64,000 nt of DNA from Yamagishiella unicocca (lineage: Eukaryota > Chlorophyta > Chlorophyceae > Chlamydomonadales > Volvocaceae), in assembly GCA_003116995.1 (NCBI GenBank), contig BDSL01000026.1, positions 62,001 to 126,000 on the forward strand. Direction: 5' to 3'. The translations under genes were made by a program, and so were the position numbers. The notes below the pieces were generated by a model. That model was not told the origin of the DNA, made no database searches, and saw only the letters and a list, made by a program, of their open reading frames with translations. Below are positions 38,887-49,963 of the stretch, piece after piece; positions within the stretch are counted from its first letter, which is position 1; each line of letters begins with the position of its first letter.

Positions 38887-39919
38887 TACCATGATCTTCT
38901 TGTTGTCGCTCGTCACCGTCTGGAAAACAAAGCCTCCTACGTTGTCATCGTTGGCGACGCAGAGGATGCGCACAATCAGCGATCCAATGACGTCGCCCTC
39001 CTTGCCGGCGACATCGGCACCGAGCAGCACCGCAGCATCAGGCGCAACCAATGGCATTCTCCTGTTGAACCGGCAAAGAATATAGTGAATAAGAAAAGGA
39101 GAGAACGTTATGTTTCCAATTGCTTCACTATCGGCCTTCCATTGCGCACTGTCGTGCATATGTCGTAAACTGTCGTGCAGCTGTCGTGCAGCTGTCGTGC
39201 AACTTTATTTATTCCTTCGTGTGTATCTCTGCAACGGTCGGAACGAATTGCTGATGAGACGTCGAGACAAACAGACGAGCATCGTACATGCACCGTACAT
39301 ACGAGAAAGGGCTTGCAGCGGTCCCGGGTTTGCGTTTGAGTTCCACGCCGAAACAATTGAGTGTTATATTGTTATCGGAAAGCCACAAAGCTCAAATTCG
39401 CCATGCTGGCGTCATCTGTCTTCATGTTACGTGTAAACGCATGGAGCACCGCGCAGTGAAGGAGCACGTGCTGTCCCACGCCGTAAACGTTGGTCAGTGC
39501 GCTGTCAGTCGTGGTTAGTAGCAGCACCCCCAGCACCACCAGGTTGTAAAGCAACTGCACCGCCACCGGGACGACCACCACCCACAACCAAGCCACCACA
39601 CACTAGCGCTTCTGGGCTGTTTGGCCGGCCCTCACATTCCATCCCCATGCTTACTGCCCCGTCCCCTCATCTCCTCCGTCTCCTTTTTCACCTTTCTCGC
39701 CGCAGCATCCCTCTCCGTCACAATTAGCGCATTCCCATGAGGCACGGGTCGCAGCGCGAGCTCTGTCTCCTTATGTACGGACTCCCCCACAATGAGTGTC
39801 GTAACGTGGCAAATGGTACGGTAAACAAAGGCGATCAAATCTCCGTGACCAATCGTGAAGAAGAGGCCTAGATCACTGATGACACGGCCGCCAACATCAG
39901 CTGCATCATGCAAACCCAA
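38887..39919 (-). other. Exon-like segments of an unrecognised gene
   Basis: Three minus-strand segments look like exons: about 39712-39913 (with DLGLFFTIGHGDLIAFVYR, ending AAG before GTGAAA), about 39440-39565 (after GGTGCAG, with LLYNLVVLGVLLLTTTD) and about 38890-39065 (with VAPDAAVLLGADVAGKEGD, ending ATG before GTACGC). The first two join in phase. One hydrophobic stretch is present. I recognise no domain. They adjoin the gypsy remnant, so they may be part of a larger inserted or decayed unit. Confidence 0.35.
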
Positions 39920-39922
39920 ACC

Positions 39923-40659
39923 CTAGGCCACAAAGGCCGCAACCACACCAGCAAGCTGATCCACGGCACGACGGGCTCTGTGCATGTGGCCAGGAGTGGC
40001 CGTCACGCCACACAGTTGTAACTCTGCACCGCGCCTCACAGGCGTGATACAACAACTATCCCCCCTCTGGACGCAGCGTCCTCGCCGAGTCCTTAGCCCG
40101 CGTCCGGGAGGCCTCAAGCTCTGCTGCCAAATCCGAAGTAAAGTTCGGTATGGCCACAGCAATGACACGTGAAGGGTGGGATGAACGTGCATACCAGCGG
40201 GCAACTGCAACTCCGCAGCTACGGAACCCTCCATGCGTCTCACAGAGTACGGACCCACCCGACCCGGCAACAACTTCCGGGGACCAACCGTTAGGGGCCA
40301 CTGGTTCTTAGTGCTAAGCAACGCCAACTGACCTGGCTCCAAGCGCACGTCCTTGCCGCGGTTGTACCATCTGAGGAACGTTGCTGCGCAGCTTCCAAGC
40401 AGCGCTTCGCGTCCGAGAGTCGGTCGGCAAACGACCATACAAACACCTTGGCTGCGGGAACCAGGACATCAATCTCGCGCCACACAGGCACCGCAGGATG
40501 ATAGCCGTAATTAGATAACGACTGTCCTGTCGACCGGTTCACAGCATTAATCATGGCGAACTCTGCCGCACTAAGGTACGCATCCCACGCAGTCGGCTTC
40601 AGGTACGCTATAAACATGCGTACGAACCTGTCGAAAGCGCACCAACCCCAGTAAGACAA
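39923..40659 (-). mobile_element. Ty3/gypsy-type retrotransposon remnant: integrase C-terminal part
   Basis: Read on the minus strand, 40659-40380 carries the end of an integrase core (AAEFAMINAVNRSTGQSL, then a YGYHPAVP string), and 40380-40050 in a shifted frame carries the typical downstream block with RLEPGQLALLSTKN, KLLPGRVGPYSV and HPTLHVSLLWPYR, as found at the 3' end of Ty3/gypsy pol. The two parts are in different frames, so at least one frameshift has occurred. No reverse transcriptase, protease or LTR pair is seen. It is a dead fragment. Confidence 0.8.
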
Positions 40660-40692
40660 TCAGGCTCAGCTCAGGAGAAGAAGCTTGGGGTG

Positions 40693-41078
40693 CAGGGGAC
40701 CTGGACCTAGGCGTGCAAGCATTTTCGGCCGTTGTGCCCCCCGCTGCAAGCTCGACATACATGCTGGACACACGCAGGTGGGTAATGTCCCCGTCATTGT
40801 TCCTGGTTGCTGAGGCCCGTGCGTCAGTTTGCAGGCAGTAGTATGCCCATTTTACAGCTTGGAGTGAGTTATTGTTGCATGGCCACAGGGGGCCTGGACC
40901 TAGGCGTGCAAGCATTTTCGGCCGTTGTGCCCCCCGCTGCAAGCTCGACATACATGCTGGACACACGCAGGTGGGCAATGTCCCCGTCATTGTTCCTGGT
41001 TGCCGAGGCCCGTGCGTCAGTTTGCAGGCAGTAGTATGCCCAATTTACAGCTTGGAGTGAGTTATTGTTGCATGGCCA
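40693..41078. repeat. 193-bp tandem duplication
   Basis: Two copies with few differences, period 193 bp, unit containing CTGGACCTAGGCGTGCAAGC and GGAGTGAGTTATTGTTGCAT. On the minus strand each copy keeps the same open frame (WAYYCLQTDARASATRNN and onward). Followed at 41121-41175 by a second short direct repeat (CTAGGGACACTGCTTT). Confidence 0.92.
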
Positions 41079-41189
41079 GGCACGCATTCGGGGTACACAG
41101 CAGCAACACTAATGCACCCTAGGGACACTGCTTTCCCAGCAACACGTATCTAGGGACACTGCTTTTCCAGCAACTCCTGGATCGTGCCA

Positions 41190-41696
41190 TTCGCCGTGGG
41201 GTGGTGGAGTTTTGGGCCCTTCTGAGGGGCTTTGCTGCGTTGGGGCTTCCCCAGAAAGGCTGGGATGCAATGGGGCCTCGGCATCCTTTCTTGCGGGTTG
41301 TCGCCAGTCGCCTTTTGTGCGGGGGACCGGCTGAGGTACTGGTGGTTTCGCGATCGGTCCGGGTTGTCTTGGGGAGCGGGGTTTCCCGTGCTTCTTACTT
41401 TCCGGTTCTATATGCGCGTTGAGCCCTGCAAGGGGTCCGTGCTTTTTGGGATGAGAGGCGGCTGGTCCTGATTCTTGCATCGTTGCGGCGCTTCACTGGT
41501 TCGTCGGTTGCTGGGCTGTTAGGTTGGTTGGTGGTCGGTTCCTGATAGGGGAGCCTCTAGTGCAAATTCCCCCTGGGGTACTGGCTGCTGCTCTGTGTGC
41601 CTACGGCCTGTCGATTTGGTGTTCTGGTGGTTTGCCTTTGTTCCGGTGCACGTCGGTCTTTGTCTTTTCCGTCTTTCTCAGTGTCAGGCGATGCGC
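41190..41696 (+). repeat. Dispersed family R1 copy (plus), lacking its terminus
   Basis: Internal R1 segments (TTCTGGTGGTTTGCC, then CAGTGTCAGGCGATGCGC) are recognisable, but the match stops at about 41696, roughly 45 bp before the usual CCCACTGTAAC end, and abuts sequence that reads as coding on the other strand. Confidence 0.7.
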
Positions 41697-44050
41697 TGTG
41701 CACATGTCGCATAGACGTGCTCCAAACTGCGCCCACATAGTTCCTTATTGAAGGCCTGAGCTGTTTGCACGTCATTATCAAAAGACCAGCCGTTCTTGGC
41801 ACAGCTACTGGGCTCATCACTTCCATCACCCGGTGCAACCCCAGCAAAGTTCAGGATTTCCGCCAGCAGTCCCTGAGCCGTCCCCCCTTCCTCAGCTTTT
41901 TGGCGCTTGCAATGCTATCTGCCCTGCAGTGCGAAGCATGACTTATGGTGTTCGCACATCCGCCGGCAGTGCTTCGCGAAGGATGTCCCCGCTGCTTTGC
42001 AACCCAACGTAACGAACGGTTGCCCTCGTTTTCGTGAAGCGTTGAACAGGTTCCTCCACACGTCCACAGTTGCAGCAGTCTGGCACTCGTGTTGCGAGCA
42101 CCAACTGTGGGAAATCGCATCGGTTCGTGTTCGAACGAGCTGCACCACAACGTCACTGCGATGTCACCAAGAAGGTTTTCACCCCACATACGTCAGCATT
42201 TTCGTGACAACGTCGACCTTACTGGCGAATCTACTGAATCTATCCTGAAGTCGAAACTGTCGACACGCTGTTTTTGGCTTGGTCGGAACGCTATTTCCAG
42301 CTAAGCCTCACGGTACGAAGTGCATCTGAACCCAAATGTCTGAAGTTTATTATTTTGTTGTAACGGTTACAGTGGGTTCCAGACCAAGAGGTAGAACCAT
42401 CGGGCGCATCGCCTGACACTAAAAGAGACGCAGGACGAAGAACAAACTGACCGACCGAGATATAGCAAACCACCATAAACCCGGACCAAGGGGTCAGAGA
42501 ACAAACAGTGGCATCAACCACCTAGGGGGAAGTAGCCTAAATGTCCCCCCTATAAGCAGTATACCGACCATATGTGTGCTGCAGCGGATGTAGACTGCGT
42601 GCTTATGTGGTGCAAATTACGCTTGCTTCCATACACTGTTGCTCTGTGCCAGTGCTGTTGGCCAAGGAGTGGTCAGTGAGACCGATCTTTGTCATTCAAT
42701 ACTCCAAACAGGCTTTTGACACGAAATATGAGGATCATGTCGTGCTGCAGCTGCACCGTTTCCTTTACATGCACAACACGTTCGAGCATTCATTTTGGCG
42801 TGACTGCTTGGGCTGCCCGGCAATACAGCTTGGCGTTTTTGTTGAAATGTGGTCAGCGGAGTAGCTATCCTGTGGTTACGCTTTGTACGGCACTGTTGGT
42901 CCTGGATTATATTCGGACCATCTGTTCAGCTATCAGTGTTGGAGATAGAGGACCAAGCAAGGAGTATGTTCTAACCAGTGTGCTTGTAAGGATAACGAGT
43001 CTCACCCGGATCGGGTATAAGCACACTACCTTGGATCGGATATGAGAGCATGCGGCACACTACCTTTAAAAAGGTTATGTGCCCCGGGCGTGGAAGCCCG
43101 CTTAGCAAATTTCCCCATTGAACCAAGGCGCCCAATGGCGCCGAATAGTACTCCGGCTCCATGGTAGACGCAGCGTCGAACTTGTCCCCCGGGGTGATCG
43201 GGGCTACAGGTTTTGACGAGTGGCGGGTTTTCAACTGGGGGGCCTTCATGCTGGACAGGTATCCCCCCTCAATAAACGCATCGTGTGTGCCATTCGCCAT
43301 GAAGTAACTTCCAGGCTCATGGTACACATGGTCGATATCTACTGCGTGACATCACGGACGTACGCCACCAGGCGGCCGATATACGGCCGCATTATGCTGT
43401 CAACAAACATCATTACGCGCTTGCCCTTCAAGCACTGACAGATGGTTCCCGGTGTCATCAATGTATCGCTGCGCTGCGGGTGTTGTCTCGAAGGCATCCA
43501 TTTGTCTGCGATCCAGGAGCCAAAGCTCCAGATTGAGCTATCGCATGGCTCCTTGGATGAAGATGAGCGATTTGTTGCCTTGGCTTCTGCTTTCTGCCTG
43601 GCCCCCGCCTCTGCCAAAGGCAGCCGACCCCGTCGCCAATGTATACATGAGGACGTTCTGGAACGCATACGTCACGAATAGGGCACGTTTGATTGGGCCA
43701 AATATTCGAGGCATGGCATGTTGAGGTTCTTAAGATCGGGATGGCTGACAGCTTAAGGATCTCAACATGGCACTCCATCCCAACATACGTGAGGTTGGCA
43801 AAGTCAGTTGGCGTTGCAATATAGTTGCTCTGGGGTTCGGACATCCGTAACGACCGTGGGCCCTATCATTCTCACTGTTGATAGGCAATGAGCCCTGTTG
43901 AGAAACATTGCTAGCAGCAGCAGTGTAACAGTACCAAGTAAATGCGACATTGGGTGTTTCGAGCTGCCGACATGTGTCTGGCGAAACCTCACTTGTCCTC
44001 AACAAGTTCCAGCTGTTCAGAAAATCATTTCCACTTTCCATGAGCCGAGA
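41697..44050 (-). pseudogene. Decayed gene for a secretory protein (possibly PC-esterase-like)
   Basis: Protein-like segments on the minus strand lie in changing frames: about 43735-44040 (WYCYTAAASNV), 43720-43844 (FANLTYVGMECHVEILKL), 43339-43570 (QCLKGKRVMMFVDSIMRPY, resembling the GKRVxFxGDS block of PC-esterase/TBL proteins), 43060-43330 (HEPGSYFMANGTHDAF) and 41690-42150. Between the 43339 and 43327 segments the frame changes with no room for an intron. In the last segment a TAG at 41915-41917 interrupts a frame that otherwise runs on for 70-odd codons. The final stop is supplied by an adjoining R1 repeat. Together these breaks suggest a pseudogene, though sequencing errors or missed introns remain possible. 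Confidence 0.5.
42355..42560 (-). repeat. Dispersed family R1 copy (minus)
   Basis: Begins at TTGTAACGGTTACAGTGGG, then CCAGACCAAGAGGTAGAAC and CGGGCGCATCGCCTGACACT, continuing to AGGGGGAAGTAGCC. It lies inside the decayed gene, in inverted orientation to the copy ending at 41696. Confidence 0.85.
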
Positions 44051-44216
44051 TGTCAGATGGGCCCTACATGCCGTATGCAAAATAGTTTCGGCTCGGGCTG
44101 ATTTGTTACGTCATCAACAGGCTTTACCACCAATCATATTGGTTGGTCCTTGCATGGATGCAGCTTTGTAACTTAAGTAATCCATTCAGTGGCATACTTT
44201 TGGTATTTGTATGCAT

Positions 44217-47200
44217 TCATATGAACAGCTCTTCTAGATCGCCCACAATGCGATGCTCCGCAATGCCCGTGTTGCTCTGCAGCACCAGAAACAGACAGTT
44301 ATCACACGACATCGTGACCCCCCCTTTCTTTTTCCAGTCGTTCTTACTCCACATGCCACGGTACAGCCATGGCCCGCCGGGTTCCCTAGACGCGTGGTAG
44401 CGCTCCAGGGTGCCCCTCCCCAAGTAGCACTCCGCAACCAGGTGGTACGAGCAGTATTCTGTAAACGCCCGGTTGTTGCTCTTTAGCAGCACACGCAGGG
44501 CACCCTGCCGTGTGCCATTTCCAAACCTGGCGTCCCAGTAGCGGACCACCTCAGCCGCCAGCTCTCGGCTCAGGAAAGCGGGCGTGACACCAAAGACCGG
44601 CGTTTCTGTCGAAAGGCAGTAAGGCAAACCGAGGAACTTGGCGGTGGCGGACCACCAATTGGCATGTGTTGAGTACGGCTGCAGCTGGTAGATTGCCCGG
44701 CCAGGCTCCGGGAAGAGCCAACTGGCTTGATTGGGTGCCACATGGCGGGCCATGAGCACGTCGCTGTCCTGAAAAGGTGATAACGACCAGATCCTTGGGG
44801 TTAGTTTGCTTGATTGGGAATTCGGTTGTTTAGCACACCAATACGAGCCAGCGGCAAGGTAGGGACGATGGGAGAGCTGGCAGTCGCAGGTGGTGCAGGA
44901 TGTGTGATGAGGAAATGGTGTTGGAGGTGGCGCGCTGCGGGATGAATCCGTCGTAACTGTGTTCGTGCTCGACAGTTTTCAAACCGCCCGCTCATGGCGC
45001 CAGCCACCAGCCACCGTTGTTTATGCACGCGCCATGTTCTGCCCCGCCCGTGCGTGCGTGCCCCCACGCTCCCCACTTACCAGCACCAGGTAGTGGCTGG
45101 TAGTAATCAGGGAGCTGACCATCATCTTGAGAACCATCTATTTGGGTATATGTACACAACAAGGTAATAATGACGAGGCGGCGGTTACAAGGGCGGGCGT
45201 CAGTGATGCTGTGTGGGCTGTGGCGGCGGGATTGAGTGCAAGAAAGGGTGCGCATCATTCCAATGCATAGATGCATGGGTTTCACTGCTGCGGCATATGC
45301 GGGCATGGTAGTGGAGATTCTGGCTAGGTGAATGTGGAGCTGCTAGCTAGTCGGTGTCACCGCCTACCGCCGGCGTCGTGTGATGCTGACATACATGCCT
45401 ACAGCCGCCCGTCCCGCTCACTCTGCCGTCCACTCACCTGCCGTCCACTCATCGTTACATACCTCAAGTAAGGAAGCCACTTCTCCGCTCCGCCTTCGTA
45501 TGCTGCCGCCAGCAGCAGGCAGGACATGCATGCGACGATACGACACAGAGCGAGCCCGCCTCAACAGTCTTCCCAACCCGCACATAATCTCTGACTGCTA
45601 CGTACCTGAAGTTGGTAGCCATCAATGGACATTTTCATCAGCTGCTTCCGCTCCATACCCAGCGCCATATGCTCCGGAAACACCCATAGCGGCGGCCCGC
45701 AGCCGCCACATTCGCCGTGCTCGTAGCTGCTGCTGACGCCTGCTGTAGCCAGCGGCGCCGGCAGTAGCCCTCCAGCGTACAGCGCCTCCGCAAATCGGCT
45801 GCTGCTGTTGCCTCCGAGAAAGCACGGGGCGCTGCAGGGCCGACCGCCCATGGTGGGGTTCAGAGCTTGCCGGAGCACCAAGTACTCCTGCCGCGGCGAA
45901 CACGCGCGCGCATAGCATGTGCACTATCACTGTAGCCATAAGTTAGGGCTGGTAAGGGGTATTGTTTTGAGCAGAGAAAGGCGACGAAGTGGCCGTAAGG
46001 GTTGTAGGGGCGCTACTTGCAATGAAGGTCAAACGTGTTTCATTTCGTACCCATGCACGGGGTGGGGACGTACAACAGCAGGCCGAAGGCATAATACAAC
46101 ATGCATTAGGGTAGATCCCAGCCGCCGATGGGTGTGCAGATGATGATGATTGCTGCTGACGACGCATGCTCATACGTATAATTGAATAGAGACCAAAACG
46201 TATGTTCCAAAGTTATGCAGTTGGCAGTTGTACACCTATGTCGGCATTCGTTCTTCACATGATTAAGCCTCGATGTGCGTATGTACCTAGGTATGTTGGC
46301 AGGGTGTGTTGGCGCGAGCGTATAGGGTGTACTAACACCCTCACCGCACCGCCCCCGTAATACATGCTAGGCCTAGTGCCAGCGTACCGATTATTATTAT
46401 TATTATTATTATGTTGGCAGGGTGCGAACGCGTTCGCGTTATTCGCTGCGCGTGCAGAACACGACTGTGGGTGATCACCTGAAACTGCCGGCGATGGTTG
46501 GGTGGCGAAACGTTGCAATTGTAGCCGTCTACCTTCCCGAATTCGAAGTAAAGTGGTTAATGGGAAAGAGTGATGCCGACATTGACACAATGGTATTGTC
46601 CCCTGCCGACACCGCTCCGTCTGCAGTACCCCATCCACGGATGCCATATCTATTATTACCTCCCTCTTCCGGCCTCAGCCGCCTGCCGACGACACGAACT
46701 CTTAGGTAGTAACTGCGTGGACCTCCCTAGGAGTTGTTCGTTACTGTTTATATGTACGTATATAACTGAACACAAAAGCGGGATAGTGGACATCCGTCCT
46801 AGGTATATATGTACCATTAAAACGTACCGTATGTGCGGGACGGAGTTACTACGCGCGTGCATCGACTCCGTGACCGTAAGCGTACCTTCGTACATACAAG
46901 GCCGTACGTACACTGCGCGCACACGCACCTTCCAGGGGCACAGCAGCACCACCTCTCGCAGTAGCTCGACCGCCATGTGGAGGCGCACGGACGCAATGCT
47001 GGCCAGCAATCGGCCAACATCTTTAAAGGTGGTGAGCTGCACAATCGTCAGCTGCGGGAGCTGGGCCGCTGCTGCTGGCTGCTGGTCCAGTACCTGCTGC
47101 TCCAAGTGGCCTGCAGGATGTGTGCGTGTTCGTTGTGGGATAGGGTGCGTGCTTATGATGAGGACGTACGGTGGTGTGGGCTGGCAATGCTTCAGATGGT

Positions 47201-49078
47201 AAGATATGCACATGCGTCCCCTCGCTCCTCCTTGCTTGGCAGGCTGAGCCCCTATGGCAGCCAACCGGGGGTAACGATCCCTCGGAGGGGAGTAACTATG
47301 GTGGTTACCCCGCCCGGGTGCAGGCGACTGACAACAACTAGTGAGAACAGATATCGCAGGCAATTAAATTAAGCTTGTATATGTTAGTAAAATCACTCAT
47401 GGACTTGGTTGACGACTACATGGTGCTCTTTGAAGCGACAACCTGTGACAATGACTTGCCCTTGACCAAACGAGGTGTAACCAAGTGTGGAATGCTACAT
47501 TTTATATTAAATACTGGAATTAGGGAAGTAACGAGCTGTATCACTTGTTTGCGGCATGAAAGTTGGAACCTGATCCTGGATCATGTGTCACAACTGTCAC
47601 AATGATGGTTACCACGGTCATTACTACGGTAGGTTACCCCCTACCATTGTCAGCTCCACCTACGGTAGTTACCCTCCATCGTAGTCAGGAAACGGCTATC
47701 GTAACCATCGTCTAACTACGCCGGAGGGGTAACGATCCTTGATGTACCTAACTACCATAGTAACCATGAGTTGGCTGCCATAGGCTCGCTCTGGTTGTAC
47801 CGTGCCTGTGCTATCCATCCTCATGCATTGCTGTACGGCTCGCCCTATCTGTATGTTGTCCGTTTGGGGGTGCCGCTGATGCAGGTGTTTTCGTCCCGGA
47901 TGTGCTTGTGTCCATGTCGGCGGAGTGCAAGTAGTAGTCGCTCGCCTGCGTGTTGAGGGATCTTTAGCTAGGGGAGCCCCCCGCGCTAATTGCTACCCCG
48001 TAGGCTGGTTTCGCACCTCGCTCGTTCGCCGCGGATTTCTGTTTTCGGGAGTGTAGTAGTGGGAACTGATACAGTGAGCGTGTTTCCGGCTAGCTAGCTT
48101 CAGCAGAGGTTTGTTAGTTACGTGCGTACCATGTCTTATTTGCCGAGCGACCTAGCCTGTGGACGGGTCGGGTCGGTTTGCTGCTGCCATTGTTGTTGTG
48201 GCTGGCTTCATTCAAGTTCGACTGTCCTGTTCTGTACTGTCCTGGGATACATATGGCTCGTCGCGGCTTCTTTGCCTACCCGTGTTCTCTGTCGATCGTG
48301 ATGTTTGTGCCCACTACATGTACCTACAACTGTGACGTGCGTGTTTGCACAATTTCAATATACAATCTTTTTCGTTGCATAAGTACTAAGCTGTAAGAAA
48401 TAAGCTGTTGCATAAGTGCTCCATGTTGGGTTGTCTCTTCTATTGGTGCCACGCTCGGACCATTCAGCACGCAGCTAGTGGAGCGTATACAACGCCTTTG
48501 TGGGCCGCAGTAATGCTGTGGCCACTTTCCCTATGTACGCATGTCCCGCCGACAAAAACTCATACAGCTTGTGCTAGATATTGGGTATTCACAAATACCC
48601 GCCCTGGGAGGCAGGGCGCGCAAACTCCATCCAAGCCTCGACGTCGCCCGTGCTGTTTGCATCTCGTCTGAATACTCCCCTGCTGCCCCATCTAGGAACG
48701 TTTGTTAGGCCACGCATGCATGCGCCAGCGAAGTCTACCCCGAAATGTCTATGCCCCGTACATACCTTCCGCTGATGATGCCACCAGCAGAGCGTCCATG
48801 GTCGTGTTGTCCGACGTAGTGGATTCCAGTGCACCCCGCCGCCGTGACCCGCAGTATTGATCCGCCGTGCCGCCGCTGCAATCATCGTCGTTGATGGGTG
48901 CACGGCGGATGCCGGCACCGGTGTTGACGAGGTGACGATGAAGAGCACCTCGCTCGGCCTGAGCCGAACTTTCCTCCACCAGCCCCATGTCTGCCAGCAG
49001 CAGCGGCTGCCGTGCTGCGGAAGTGAGTAACCTAGATGCTGAAAGCTGGAGAAAATAGAGCACGATCACGACTAGCAT
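44217..49078 (-). CDS. DUF6492 family protein, putative Golgi glycosyltransferase
   Basis: Five exons join in phase to 461 codons plus stop: 48766-49078, 46929-47110, 45606-45887, 45081-45137, 44217-44768. The start at 49078 begins MLVVIVLYFLQLSASRLL, a signal peptide or anchor. MDALLVASSAEG near the end of exon 1 resembles the opening of the DUF6492 domain. QMVLKMMVSSLITTSHYLVL runs across exons 3-4 into DSDVL at the start of exon 5, giving the Q-x-LK...YLVLDSD pattern (a DxD-like acidic site). Near the C-terminus come GVTPAFLSREL and FTEYCSYHLV. The family is thought to be glycosyltransferase-like; its reaction is not known to me. Intron 1 (about 1.65 kb) holds a foldback element. The gene is divergent from the GH130-like gene, 885 bp apart. 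Confidence 0.72.
46390..46412. repeat. TTA trinucleotide microsatellite
   Basis: About seven TTA units on the plus strand, within the intron between exons 2 and 3 of the DUF6492 gene. Confidence 0.95.
47243..47792. mobile_element. MITE-like foldback element in the DUF6492 intron
   Basis: The ends are inverted: CCTATGGCAGCCAAC at 47251-47265 and GTTGGCTGCCATAGG at 47770-47784 are perfect complements, with partial complementarity beyond. Inside, near both ends, are GGTAACGATCC blocks and ACTATGGTGGTTACC / CTACCATAGTAACCAT palindromic pieces. About 550 bp, no coding capacity. Size and structure fit a non-autonomous DNA transposon. I did not establish a target-site duplication. Confidence 0.6.
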
Positions 49079-49963
49079 TCTTGGTCGAGCAGCAGAAGCC
49101 CTTGCGTGGCGCCAAACTGGCCGGCCTGCTGGATGGAGCATTGCTATCAACGGGCTGCCTCCATTTATCGTGAACAGCCGGCGCGCGCACACGAAACGCG
49201 TATCGCTAGCTGGTGAACTTATGGATGGCTAGTCAGGGCTAGGTAGGGTCTCTGGTGATTCTGCCTGCTGACTCGACTCACGGAGGCGCCGCGGTTGGAG
49301 TAGCAATTGATAATTAAACCCCCTTCGTTCGTTCCTTACAGGTTCTCGCTTCGACAGTAGCTAGGGGACAGCTAACGAGATGGGCAGTCGCCGATAGTAG
49401 TGTTATCCGCAAGTCTCTTATATATAGTAGTCTGCTAATGAAGTCTCTCTCCCCCACGCACGGCTATACGAGAGGCCGATAGAAGTGTACGCAGGCAGGG
49501 CGGAATATTGTTGCGCGTGAAACCTGTATTGCTACAACTAACTGAAGCGCAATTCTTGACGCACGCTTCCACAGCAGGTGAACGGACATAACACTCATGT
49601 GCGAGTTCTGTGTGCGTGCGCGTTCAGGCGCATTCCTACGTAGCGTCATGGATATCCGTTACATACATGATCGACTCACGCATCCAGCTATACACCTAGG
49701 TACGTAGCGACTGCAGCGTGTATTAATTCAAGGTTACCAAGTAGTCATTGTATCAAATGCTCTGTCTCAGCGGTTAAGGCTGGTCGTTCCTGTGGCCTTC
49801 TAGGCACGGTGTTTCCTATTTAGGTACGCACGGCACTCCGAAAAAGGGACGGTACGATCGAGCGAAGGCATCAGTTACGCGCGTTTATGCTCATCGAAAG
49901 TCAGCTAAAGCTCTGTCCTTGAAGTAGTCTCATACTCTTTAGTACGTATCCTTCAGTAAAGAA
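49079..49963. promoter_or_regulatory. Divergent promoter region between DUF6492 and GH130-like genes
   Basis: 885 bp without a supported gene; it must contain both promoters. A TATATA-type string occurs near 49420. No other motif is certain. Confidence 0.4.
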
